Part shown: positions 1 to 5,870 of the stretch, one piece after another
How the letters are laid out: each line of letters begins with the position of its first letter
Position numbering within the stretch: the first letter of the stretch is position 1
NCBI GenBank assembly: GCA_903873045.1
Contig: CAIQND010000503.1
Span: 1-9,582 of the forward strand
Reading direction: 5' to 3'
DNA length: 9,582 bases
From: an uncultured Methylococcaceae bacterium
GTDB lineage: Bacteria; Pseudomonadota; Gammaproteobacteria; Methylococcales; Methylomonadaceae
Position numbers and translations under genes: made by a program
Notes under the pieces: model-generated
Told to the model about the DNA's origin: nothing
What the model saw: the letters and a program-made list of their open reading frames with translations, nothing else
Databases searched by the model: none

Positions 1-2
1 AA

Positions 3-416
3 GAAACCATTGAACTGGTGACCAATCAAGCTAAGGTACAGAAAATTCAACTTCAGCTGTCTCTACAAAAAACCGTTATATTGGTGACGGGAGTATCGGG
101 TTTGTTACAGCAGGTGTTTATGAATATTTTTCTTAATGCCATTAATGCCATGCCGCAAGGCGGCATGTTAAACATTACGGTGAACACCATTGAAGACCGC
201 GTTATTGTACGCGTCACTGACACGGGCGTTGGTATTCCTCCCGGAGAATTGGAAAAAATATTTGATCCGTTTCATACCTCCTCACCGGTAGGGCAAGGCA
301 CCGGACTGGGTTTGTCTATTTGCTACAGCATTATTCGCCAACATCTGGGCTCTATTCAGGCTGAGAGCCGTTTAGGTCAAGGCGCGACTATTGTTGTTAC
401 GTTGCCACTACTGTAG
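3..416 (+). CDS. Sensor histidine kinase, C-terminal ATPase domain (5' end outside the window)
   Basis: The frame is open from the left edge, so the true start lies upstream. The visible 137 residues are a GHKL-type HATPase_c domain that binds ATP and phosphorylates a histidine in the missing dimerisation domain. Visible motifs are the N box (FMNIFLNAINAMP), the G1 box (DTGVGIP), the F box (IFDPFHTS) and the G2 box (GTGLGLSIC), in the usual order and spacing. The domain ends a few residues after the last strand, so no receiver domain is fused. A response-regulator gene begins 4 bases after the stop, so the two probably form a two-component pair in one transcript. The N box and G2 box resemble the NtrB/PAS-kinase class, but the sensor domain is not visible and no signal can be named. 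Confidence 0.93.
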   Translation, partial: ETIELVTNQAKVQKIQLQLSLQKTVILVTGVSGLLQQVFMNIFLNAINAMPQGGMLNITVNTIEDRVIVRVTDTGVGIPPGELEKIFDPFHTSSPVGQGTGLGLSICYSIIRQHLGSIQAESRLGQGATIVVTLPLL

Positions 417-420
417 TGCC

Positions 421-810
421 ATGAATGCCATGAACGTGCCTATTCTGGTAGTCGATGATGAACCCGATATGTGTTGGGCCATCTCCCATCTTATTCAATC
501 ACAAGGGTTTAATGTTGTTACGGCTTTAAACGGTGCGGATGCCTGCTTTAAATTGGCAAACGGCGATTTTTCTGTGGTATTTTTAGATGCCAAACTGCCC
601 GATATGGACGGCTTGGAAGTTGCCAGGCGTGCCAGTACCCTAGTACAGCAAAGGCCGAGCGTTGTCTTGGTTTCCGGTTATCATTATCAGGATGATCCTG
701 TGGTTCATGATGCCATTGCTGAAGGCATTATCTATACTTTTTTGGCAAAGCCGTTTACCAATGAAGCGTTACTAAAAACCTTATATTCGTTATTACCCAC
801 TGACAGGTAA
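421..810 (+). CDS. Single-domain response regulator (CheY-like receiver only)
   Basis: This 129-residue protein is one receiver (REC) domain with no DNA-binding or enzymatic output domain. The acidic pair is D12-D13 (VVDDEP), the phospho-acceptor is D56 (FLDAKLPDMDG), the switch serine is S85 (VLVSG) and the conserved lysine is K110 (FLAKPF). It is expected to take phosphate from the adjacent kinase and act through a partner protein or a phosphorelay. I chose ATG 421 because everything before it lies inside the kinase gene; ATG 430 in the same frame is an equally possible start. Neither has a clear Shine-Dalgarno sequence, so translation may be coupled to the kinase gene 4 bases upstream. Loss of a fused output domain cannot be excluded, but the frame ends cleanly after the last receiver helix. 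Confidence 0.9.
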   Translation: MNAMNVPILVVDDEPDMCWAISHLIQSQGFNVVTALNGADACFKLANGDFSVVFLDAKLPDMDGLEVARRASTLVQQRPSVVLVSGYHYQDDPVVHDAIAEGIIYTFLAKPFTNEALLKTLYSLLPTDR

Positions 811-838
811 ATTTATCGCCGGTAGCCATGCTTATGTC

Positions 839-2443
839 ATGTTAACTCGACTGATTGTTGGTTTTGCCTATTTTTTAAAAACATCGCCCTATTATAGAAA
901 TACCAAGCGATTTTTTTATAATTTACTGGATAATCCGGATAGCAGGATTAAATCAAACTTTGATATTGTTATGATTTGCCTGGTTCTGTTCAGTGTTATT
1001 TTATTGATTTACGAAGTAGATACTCAGTTAACAAAGCTTGAAAGGCTGTTTGAGCAGGTTATCATCTTTTTATTTATCATTGAATACCTGCTGCGTGGCT
1101 GGCTTTATAATGATAGCCATACCATTGTTCTGGAGCATTACGAAAAAGCCCGCTATTTAAATAGCCCTTTTCGAGTGGGCGAGGTAATCCGGTTAATTTT
1201 GGCCAAGAAAATCGAGTATATTTTTACCCCGTTGGCAGTCATTGATTTACTGGCTATTTTGCCGAGTTATCGACCCTTAAGCATGCTGAGAGTATTGCTT
1301 ATATTTCGATTGTTTAAGTTATTAAGATATTTCACAAGCTTAAAATTATTTGTTGAAGTTTTAAACAGTAAGCGCTTTGAGCTTTATAACTTGTCAATTT
1401 TTCTGGGGTTTCTGATATTTATCGGGAGCTCCGGCATTTATTTATTTGAACACCCAACCAATACCCAGCAAGTGGGTAATTTGTTCGATGCCGCTTATTG
1501 GTCGATAGTGACCGTTTCATCGGTCGGATATGGCGATATAGCGCCACAAACAACCGGTGGTCGACTGGTTGCTATGGCATTGATTTTGACTGGGCTGGGA
1601 GTTTTATCTTTTTTTATCTCCATTATTGTTTCTGCATTTGGTGACAAAATGCAGGATTTGCGAGAAAACAGAACCTACGCAGAACTAAAGCACTACCCAG
1701 GTTTTGTTATCATTTGTGGATTCGGTCGGGTAGGTCGGCATATCGCCCTGCAGCTTGAAAAGCACCAGCAACATTTTGTGGTTATTGATAGTAAAGAAGT
1801 CAACGCCTCAAAAGCAAGGCGACTGGGCTATCTGGTTATTCATGCAGATGCCAGTAAAAATGAAGTGCTAATCAATGCCGGTATTAAAAATAGAGCGACG
1901 GCTGTTTTATGTACGACCGGTGATGATGTGGTCAATGTTTATATTACCCTGACCAGTCGACATTTAAATCCGGCGATCCGGATTATTTCCCGTGCCAATA
2001 AGCAGGATAATGTGAAAAAACTTTATCAGGCCGGGGCTGATAATGTGATCCAGCCTTTTGAAATAGCCGCCATGGTGGTTGCCGAATATATTGGTCAGCC
2101 GGTTGCTTTTGAAGCTATTCTGGGTATTATCCGTGAAGAAAAAGAGTTCATCATGGAAACCTTGTGTGTGCATTCAGGATCTGTGATTGACGGGATGAAA
2201 ATTGCCGAGGTTGACTTTGAGCGCAGAAAATTAATGCTGGTAGGCGTAATCAGTGCAAATCCGGTGCATCGAAAACATAAAAACAGCTATAAGTTAAAAA
2301 ATGAGCATTTTTATTTTAACCCCGAAACTTACTTTGTATTGCAGGCGGGTGACTTACTGGTGGTGTTGGGCAGGGAGATCGGGATTGATTATTTTCGGGA
2401 TCAGATTGATAAAAGCCGGGTAAAAAAAGGGCGCAAACGATGA
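839..2443 (+). CDS. Six-transmembrane potassium channel with cytoplasmic RCK (TrkA-N/TrkA-C) domain
   Basis: A 534-residue inner-membrane K+ channel. Approximate segments: S1 41-59, S2 71-90, S3 128-143, S4 147-165, S5 184-204, pore loop 214-233, S6 243-268. The selectivity filter is TVSSVGYGD (225-233). S4 has spaced basic residues R151, R157, K160 and R163, like a voltage sensor but with wider first spacing. After S6 comes an RCK N lobe (about 288-410) with an intact GFGRVG nucleotide-binding turn (294-299) and acidic D317 ending the second strand. An RCK C lobe spans about 437-515. The architecture resembles bacterial Kch and Kv-type RCK channels. The 28-base gap before ATG 839 has no strong ribosome site. 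The stop overlaps the next gene, another RCK protein, which implies joint function. Gating ligand and voltage dependence are inferences only. Confidence 0.93.
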   Translation: MLTRLIVGFAYFLKTSPYYRNTKRFFYNLLDNPDSRIKSNFDIVMICLVLFSVILLIYEVDTQLTKLERLFEQVIIFLFIIEYLLRGWLYNDSHTIVLEHYEKARYLNSPFRVGEVIRLILAKKIEYIFTPLAVIDLLAILPSYRPLSMLRVLLIFRLFKLLRYFTSLKLFVEVLNSKRFELYNLSIFLGFLIFIGSSGIYLFEHPTNTQQVGNLFDAAYWSIVTVSSVGYGDIAPQTTGGRLVAMALILTGLGVLSFFISIIVSAFGDKMQDLRENRTYAELKHYPGFVIICGFGRVGRHIALQLEKHQQHFVVIDSKEVNASKARRLGYLVIHADASKNEVLINAGIKNRATAVLCTTGDDVVNVYITLTSRHLNPAIRIISRANKQDNVKKLYQAGADNVIQPFEIAAMVVAEYIGQPVAFEAILGIIREEKEFIMETLCVHSGSVIDGMKIAEVDFERRKLMLVGVISANPVHRKHKNSYKLKNEHFYFNPETYFVLQAGDLLVVLGREIGIDYFRDQIDKSRVKKGRKR

Positions 2444-3132
2444 AACGAATTGCCGTATTTGGCTACAGTATCATGTCGTTAGAAGTGATGAGCCGGTTAA
2501 ATGAAGATCAATACAGTCTCGTTTTTATAGCTAAAGACGAGTCTGAGGCGGATGTGGTTGCTGAGAAAGGTTTTGAAACCAAAATTATTGATTTTCGTAA
2601 TGATGAGGCGCTTAAATCAATTGGTATTGGCACTGATGTTGATATTATTTTTTGCTTTTATCCGAAAGATTCTGACAATGTATTTTTAACCATTTCAGCG
2701 CGGGCCATTGATAAAACACTGAGTATTGTTGCCATTGTTGACGATCCCGAGTCTGCAGAAAAACTATTGGCGGCAGGTGCCAACAAGATCATCGATCCTT
2801 ATGAGATTTGTGGCAGAAAAACCCATGACATGCTGGCCAAGCCGGATATTACCAATATCCTGGATGCCGCCGTGTTTGGTCGGCATGATTTACATATCGC
2901 ACAAATAGAAATTCCTGAAGGGTCTTATCTTGAAAACACCAAAACCAGCGAATTAAGGTTGGACGGAGAACATAATTTGATTCTTATCGGTGTAGTAGAT
3001 AAAGAGTCCGGTGAAGCATTGCATTTTGTCATAGGCGAACAAGAATATACCCTTAACGCCGGCGATGTTCTGGTTGTGCTGGGGCCATCGAGAGAAATAA
3101 GGGCTTTTAAAGAAGAAGTTGAAACAGTTTAG
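2440..3132 (+). CDS. Soluble RCK (TrkA-N/TrkA-C) protein, probable channel partner
   Basis: A 230-residue cytoplasmic protein with an RCK N lobe (about 3-125) and an RCK C lobe (about 150-218, ending LNAGDVLVVLG). Its ATG overlaps the channel stop (ATGA), the usual sign of translational coupling and equal dosage. No membrane segments are present. The glycine turn that holds a nucleotide in RCK proteins is degenerate: GYSIMS (8-13) where GxGxxG is expected, and the strand-end acid is displaced (VFIAKDE). It may therefore not bind NAD(H) or ATP normally. RCK gating rings are octameric and channels supply only four copies, so a separate RCK chain could complete a mixed ring here; that is inference. 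It is not a full TrkA, which has two RCK modules. The stop codon lies inside a dispersed repeat that follows. Confidence 0.88.
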   Translation: MKRIAVFGYSIMSLEVMSRLNEDQYSLVFIAKDESEADVVAEKGFETKIIDFRNDEALKSIGIGTDVDIIFCFYPKDSDNVFLTISARAIDKTLSIVAIVDDPESAEKLLAAGANKIIDPYEICGRKTHDMLAKPDITNILDAAVFGRHDLHIAQIEIPEGSYLENTKTSELRLDGEHNLILIGVVDKESGEALHFVIGEQEYTLNAGDVLVVLGPSREIRAFKEEVETV

Positions 3133-3234
3133 GAATGCGCGTGAAATAACTTAGACATCTTGCTCCCTCTCCCGCCGGGAGAGGGCTGGGGTGAGGGGAT
3201 ATAAAGGGTCAAGTTGTTTCATGTGCGTTCCTTA
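3129..3234 (+). repeat. Dispersed palindromic repeat, family 1, copy 1 (complete)
   Basis: A 106-base element with imperfect terminal inverted repeats: AGGAATGCGCGTGAAATAAC at the left pairs, allowing G-U, with AAGTTGTTTCATGTGCGTTC near 3211-3230 at the right. Inside lies a perfect 9-bp stem, CCCTCTCCC (3165-3173) and GGGAGAGGG (3177-3185), with a 3-base loop, followed by GGGGTGAGGG. The first 69 bases match a second copy at 5203-5271. The element starts at the end of the RCK gene and supplies its TAG stop (3130-3132). The transcribed hairpin could shorten or protect the operon mRNA. No target duplication is seen. Confidence 0.8.
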
Positions 3235-3336
3235 GAATTGAAAACCTTCAAATTGGAGCTGTAGTTTTGCCTGTTAGTGGTAAAATGCACGCCATCTTTT
3301 AGGCTACCTACTTAAGACGGGGCAGTTTAAGGTTAA

Positions 3337-3395
3337 ACCGTTCGCTGAGCGGAGTCGAAGCGGACAACTCGCTTCGGATCCGCTCAGCGAACGGT
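3337..3395 (+). repeat. Long hairpin repeat nested in element A
   Basis: Left arm 3337-3362 (beginning ACCGTTCGCTGAGCGGA) and right arm 3370-3395 (ending TCCGCTCAGCGAACGGT) pair over 26 positions with two adjacent mismatches and a 7-base loop, GACAACT. The GTTCGCTGAGCGGAGTCGAAG core resembles a palindromic intergenic repeat I recall from several proteobacterial genomes; that link is memory, not a search. CTCTTTT follows directly, so the transcript could also terminate here. Confidence 0.75.
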
Positions 3396-3419
3396 CTCTT
3401 TTGATGCCTTATCATTAAG

Positions 3420-3447
3420 TTAACCGTATTGACGGTTAAGCCTTTTT
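3420..3447 (+). terminator. Possible rho-independent terminator upstream of dsbB
   Basis: A perfect 8-bp stem TTAACCGT (3420-3427) / ACGGTTAA (3432-3439) with loop ATTG is followed by GCC and TTTTT (3443-3447). The stem is AT-rich and the T-run starts three bases late, so strength is doubtful. It lies inside element A and could simply be part of the repeat. Confidence 0.3.
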
Positions 3448-3532
3448 GCTTGTCCCGTCTAAAGTGGGTAACCATCTTTTAGGTGTATAAATCCCGTCTT
3501 GGGTTATAGATAGTTTAAAAAAGAAGCCAACT

Positions 3533-4039
3533 ATGTTTAGAGCACTAAAGTTTAATTCGAGAATCTGGTTTATGTTAGGCTTCGCAGGTTGTATGGGCTT
3601 GCTCGGAATGGGCGCTTATTTTCAACTGGTTGGTGGTCTGGAACCTTGCCCCTTATGTATCTCCCAGCGTCTTGCCATTTTATTGACGGGTCTGGTGTTC
3701 TTGATTTCCGGGTTACATAACCCTGGGCAAACGGGCGTAACCCGTTATGCCGTGCTGGGAACCGTCACCGCTTTATTAGGCGCATCCATCTCAATCCGAC
3801 ATGTCTGGATACAACATTTGCCCCCCGATAAAGTGCCGGAATGTGGCCCTGGGCTGGAATATATGTTTCAAAATTATCCCTTGTTCGATACCCTTAAGTT
3901 AATGCTAAGTGGTACGGGCGATTGCGCCAAAGTAGACTGGACGCTATTGGGATTTAGTATGCCTGCCTGGACACTGGTCGCTTTTTTAATGCTGGCTACA
4001 TTGAGTGTGTTACAAATCTGGAATTGTGAGAAAAAATAA
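3533..4039 (+). CDS. dsbB: DsbB, disulfide bond formation protein (quinone reductase)
   Basis: A 168-residue inner-membrane protein that reoxidises DsbA and passes the electrons to quinone, sustaining disulfide formation in the periplasm. Four membrane helices fit roughly residues 13-31, 46-61, 69-87 and 143-162. The first periplasmic loop holds the CPLC redox pair C39/C42, followed by the quinone-site arginine region (SQR46). The second loop holds the other pair, C104 and C131. Length and cysteine layout match the family. ATG 3533 gives the usual short N-terminal tail, with a weak purine-rich site AAGAAG upstream. No dsbA is adjacent. The gene stands alone between two related palindromic elements, A and B, with more than 280 bases of repeat-rich DNA on each side, so it is probably its own transcription unit. 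Confidence 0.95.
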   Translation: MFRALKFNSRIWFMLGFAGCMGLLGMGAYFQLVGGLEPCPLCISQRLAILLTGLVFLISGLHNPGQTGVTRYAVLGTVTALLGASISIRHVWIQHLPPDKVPECGPGLEYMFQNYPLFDTLKLMLSGTGDCAKVDWTLLGFSMPAWTLVAFLMLATLSVLQIWNCEKK

Positions 4040-4044
4040 AGGAT

Positions 4045-4067
4045 CAAAGTTCAAGGTCTGGTCTTTT
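4045..4067 (+). repeat. Left direct repeat flanking element B
   Basis: These 23 bases, ending GTCTGGTCTTTT, recur at 4263-4285 with three differences. The pair abuts both ends of element B exactly. It is either a long, aged target duplication or a tandem sequence into which the element inserted. Confidence 0.6.
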
Positions 4068-4096
4068 GGCTACCTACTTAAGGCGGGACATTTTTT

Positions 4097-4170
4097 TGTA
4101 GGGGCAGGCTTTACGCCTGCCCTTTAATGCCACGATTTTAGCAGGGCAAACGCAAGGGGTTGCCCTTACA
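4097..4170 (+). repeat. Two-hairpin repeat nested in element B
   Basis: It is bounded by TGTAGGGGCA and, inverted, TTGCCCTTACA. Hairpin 1 is GGGCAGGC (4102-4109) / GCCTGCCC (4115-4122) with loop TTTAC. Hairpin 2 is AGGGCAA (4143-4149) / TTGCCCT (4160-4166). The layout of two stems within an outer inverted repeat is REP-like, and the sequence appears to interrupt the GGCTACC-family element. Confidence 0.65.
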
Positions 4171-4195
4171 AGACACGGATATCGTTACATAAAAA

Positions 4196-4262
4196 GGTTA
4201 TCCACGTAAGCAGGGACAAGCCGCAAGGCAACTTTAAACTGTCCCGCCTTACGTGGGTAGCC
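4196..4262 (-). repeat. Basic 67-bp palindromic unit of the GGCTACC family
   Basis: The unit folds on itself: GGTTATCCACGTAAGCAGGG at the left pairs with CCGCCTTACGTGGGTAGCC at the right, with a loop containing GCCGCAAGGC. Read on the minus strand it matches the outer parts of element A (GGCTACC, CGGGACAGTTTAAAGTT, then GCTTGTCCC and TAACC). It therefore seems to be the ancestral form without insertions. Confidence 0.6.
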
Positions 4263-4285
4263 CAAGATTCAATGTCTGGTCTTTT
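4263..4285 (+). repeat. Right direct repeat flanking element B
   Basis: Partner of 4045-4067, 20 of 23 bases identical, starting on the first base after element B. It ends 41 bases before the methyltransferase ATG. Confidence 0.6.
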
Positions 4286-4326
4286 TAACCAGTCTTTTTT
4301 AGCGTGTTTTTAATTGAGATATTTTA

Positions 4327-5133
4327 ATGAAAAAAGTGTTATGGGCATTGCTGCTGGCAATAAGCTTTTCATCGGTACAGGCGGCAGAGGATTTTACCTC
4401 TTTAGAACGGGCAATCTCAGGAACACAAAGATCTGTAGAACATAAAGCACGGGATAAATATCGTCATCCCTTACAAACGCTGGAATTTTTTGACGTTAAA
4501 GAAAATATGACGGTGGTTGAAATATGGCCGGGTGAAGGCTGGTATACCGAAATTCTGGCACCTTATCTAAAAGATAAAGGCAAACTGTATGCCGCAGATT
4601 TTTCAGCGGATACCAAAGAGCCTTATTTTAAAAAGAGTTTGGATGCTTTTGTTAATAAAATAGATAAACAACCCAAAGTCTACGATAAGGTTGAGCTGAC
4701 GGTATTACAGCCGCCAGATGTTTTTAAAATTGCGCCGGATGCATCCGTAGATAGGGTTTTGACGTTTCGTAATGTTCATAACTGGATGAAAAACGATCAG
4801 GCTTCAGCGGTATTTAAGGCCATGTACAACGCCTTAAAACCTGGAGGTATTTTGGGTGTTGTCGAGCATAGAAACAGCCTGCTAAAACCACAAGATAACA
4901 AAGCGGAATCGGGATATATTAGTGAAGATTATGTTATCGCGCTGGCCAGAAATGCCGGTTTTGAATTTTTGGGGAAATCAGAAATTAACGCCAACAGCAA
5001 GGATACCAAAGATTATCCCGCAGGCGTCTGGACGCTGCCGCCTTCTTTGGTACTAAAGGATAAAGACCGAAAAAAATATCTGACTATCGGTGAAAGTGAC
5101 CGAATGACCATTAAATTTATCAAGCCTCAATAA
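4327..5133 (+). CDS. Exported class I SAM-dependent methyltransferase-fold protein (COG4798-like)
   Basis: A 268-residue protein with a clear signal peptide: basic MKK, a hydrophobic stretch to about residue 17 and a probable cleavage after VQA (17-19). Mature residues carry a class I methyltransferase Rossmann core. Motif I is VVEIWPGEGWYTEIL (63-77), with a strand-end acid near D91, motif II-like VDRVLTFRNVHNWM (141-154) and motif III ALKPGGILGVVEH (169-181). This resembles the predicted-methyltransferase family I remember as COG4798; substrate and activity are unknown. An export signal on a SAM-fold enzyme is odd, because SAM is cytoplasmic. It may be membrane-tethered, use another ligand, or have lost catalysis. 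ATG 4327 is preceded by a weak GAGA site. It appears monocistronic, with repeats on both sides. Confidence 0.82.
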   Translation: MKKVLWALLLAISFSSVQAAEDFTSLERAISGTQRSVEHKARDKYRHPLQTLEFFDVKENMTVVEIWPGEGWYTEILAPYLKDKGKLYAADFSADTKEPYFKKSLDAFVNKIDKQPKVYDKVELTVLQPPDVFKIAPDASVDRVLTFRNVHNWMKNDQASAVFKAMYNALKPGGILGVVEHRNSLLKPQDNKAESGYISEDYVIALARNAGFEFLGKSEINANSKDTKDYPAGVWTLPPSLVLKDKDRKKYLTIGESDRMTIKFIKPQ

Positions 5134-5145
5134 GCGGTTTGAGGC
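5124..5145 (+). terminator. Hairpin across the methyltransferase stop codon
   Basis: GCCTCAA (5124-5130) and TTGAGGC (5139-5145) form a perfect 7-bp stem around the TAA stop. An alternative stem, AGCGGTT (5133-5139) with AACCGCT (5160-5166), is mutually exclusive with it. No proper T-run follows, so intrinsic termination is uncertain. Confidence 0.3.
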
Positions 5146-5202
5146 AATTTGCAAAAAACAACCGCTACAGATTCCTGAATTAAATCTGCTTTATAGCGTG
5201 GC

Positions 5203-5271
5203 TTAGGAATGCGAATAAAATAACTTAGGCATTTTGCTCCCTGTCCCTCTGGGAGAAGGTTGGGGTGAGGG
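5203..5271 (+). repeat. Dispersed palindromic repeat, family 1, copy 2 (right part divergent)
   Basis: It aligns without gaps to 3129-3197: TTAGGAATGCG at the start, ATAACTTAG, TTGCTCCCT, then GGGGTGAGGG at the end. The internal stem is weakened (CCCTGTCCC against GGGAGAAGG). The right half of copy 1 is not recognisable here. GCGTGGCT occurs at 5196-5203 and again at 5296-5303, so the insertion may extend to about 5295 with an 8-bp target duplication. Confidence 0.7.
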
Positions 5272-5396
5272 TGATTCGAAAATCGCTTTACTTCCGCGTG
5301 GCTCTATATGATTTTTAAATCTGTGGCGGATATTTTTTGCGAGACACCTGCGGATTCAAATGATTTAACGTTTCAATCAACATTCCTTACTTTTCT

Positions 5397-5613
5397 TTAT
5401 ACACACATTAAGCCGTGTTAAAAACAACACAACAATAAAACGGTCAGGGGTGGTTTTTCTGTCAAGAACTATTTGTTAACTCATTGAAAATAGAATAAAA
5501 ATAATTGTTGGCTTAAAATTGTTCATTGTAACAAAACTGTAATAAAAACCGTTGGTAAGGCCGCTTAAAAGCAAGTTATTCACAGAGTTATCCACAGTTT
5601 CTGTGGGTAACTC
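5397..5613 (+). other. DnaA-box cluster in AT-rich DNA, origin-like or DnaA-regulated region
   Basis: Three 9-mers fit the DnaA-box consensus TTWTNCACA: TTATACACA (5397-5405), TTATTCACA (5576-5584) and the canonical TTATCCACA (5588-5596). A fourth, TTACCCACA, lies on the minus strand (5602-5610) with one mismatch. The last three fall within 35 bases, and the last two form a 13-bp near-perfect inverted repeat (5585-5597 and 5601-5613). Between the first box and the cluster lies AT-rich DNA (about 5460-5550) that could serve as an unwinding region. No initiator gene is visible in the window. It could be a replication origin, a DnaA-titrating site or a DnaA-regulated promoter region. Confidence 0.55.
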
Positions 5614-5671
5614 AAATAGTGTAGGCGGCATAGTTACTTAGCAATGAATCATCACAAATAATTTAACTTCT

Positions 5672-5707
5672 ATGGCTAAGTTGCACATCTGGCGATGAAC
5701 TGATTTT
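5672..5707 (+). pseudogene. Relic resembling the first bases of priA
   Basis: These 36 bases align to the start of the intact priA (8965-8999) with five substitutions and one extra base. Shared blocks include CTAAGTTGC and ACTGATTTT. Both copies begin with ATG at the same point. Here the reading frame ends after eight codons, so it is not expressed as PriA. Short collinear matches also occur upstream of both copies: GTAACTCAAATAGTGTA at 5607 against GTTACCCAAATATGTA at 8864, and GCAATGAATCA at 5641 against GCAATTAATCA at 8891. The relic marks the left border of the AT-rich operon. Confidence 0.6.
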
Positions 5708-5822
5708 ATTACACTAGGATAAAGATTTTCAGACATTTCAAAAGTACTCATGTCTTGGTTATAAAGGCTAATTGCTGTAAAGTTGTATTAATTAGCTTGT
5801 ATGAAGTGCTGGTCACTGGAGG

Positions 5823-5836
5823 TACGAAATTTCGTA
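5823..5836 (+). promoter_or_regulatory. 14-bp perfect palindrome, putative operator
   Basis: TACGAAATTTCGTA is perfectly self-complementary and ends 28 bases before the -10 box of the ABC-3C operon. A further TACGAA half-site lies at 5851-5856, between it and the -10. This layout suits a dimeric repressor or activator, but no regulator gene is encoded in the window. Confidence 0.5.
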
Positions 5837-5861
5837 TTACACAAGTTTTATACGAACTACT

Positions 5862-5870
5862 TGCTATAAT
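5862..5870 (+). promoter_or_regulatory. Extended -10 promoter of the ABC-3C operon
   Basis: TGCTATAAT combines a perfect TATAAT with the TGn extension, which can compensate for the poor -35 region seen about 17 bases upstream. Transcription would begin near 5877, giving a leader of roughly 26 bases before ATG 5903. Confidence 0.6.

Larger units (their letters stand above)
3302..3473 (+). mobile_element. MITE-like element A with terminal inverted repeats and 8-bp target duplication
   Basis: The left end reads GGCTACCTACTTAAGACGGG; the reverse complement of the right end reads GGTTACCCACTTTAGACGGG, so the ends are inverted repeats. The element is bracketed by a perfect direct 8-mer ATCTTTTA (3294-3301 and 3474-3481), which looks like a target-site duplication. 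It has no coding capacity. Its outer parts match the 67-base unit at 4196-4262, so element A looks like that unit with about 105 bases inserted in the middle, including the hairpin at 3337-3395. A related element lies on the other side of dsbB. Confidence 0.75.
4068..4262 (+). mobile_element. MITE-like element B, composite, downstream of dsbB
   Basis: The left end reads GGCTACCTACTTAAGGCGGG; the reverse complement of the right end reads GGCTACCCACGTAAGGCGGG. These are near-identical inverted ends of the same family as element A. The interior is a mosaic: a second hairpin-bearing repeat (4097-4170), a short unique stretch, and a full 67-base basic unit (4196-4262). It has no coding capacity. 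The 287-base gap between dsbB and the methyltransferase gene is almost entirely this element plus its flanking direct repeats. Confidence 0.72.

Noticed and set aside
391..420. TTG start for the response regulator inside the kinase gene
   Set aside because: The receiver domain begins right after ATG 421/430, and the extra residues only re-read kinase codons in another frame.
1964..2173. Minus-strand open frame of 69 codons
   Set aside because: It lies wholly within the RCK domain of the channel gene and shows no family-like sequence.
2726..2908. Plus-strand open frame of 60 codons
   Set aside because: It is a shifted frame inside the soluble RCK gene, with no recognisable protein features.
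3129..4285. CRISPR array
   Set aside because: The repeats are palindromic, few, unevenly spaced and of several families; no regular repeat-spacer pattern or cas gene is present.
5397..5613. Plasmid origin with iterons
   Set aside because: There are no tandem iterons beyond DnaA boxes and no rep gene; the flanking genes are chromosomal housekeeping genes.
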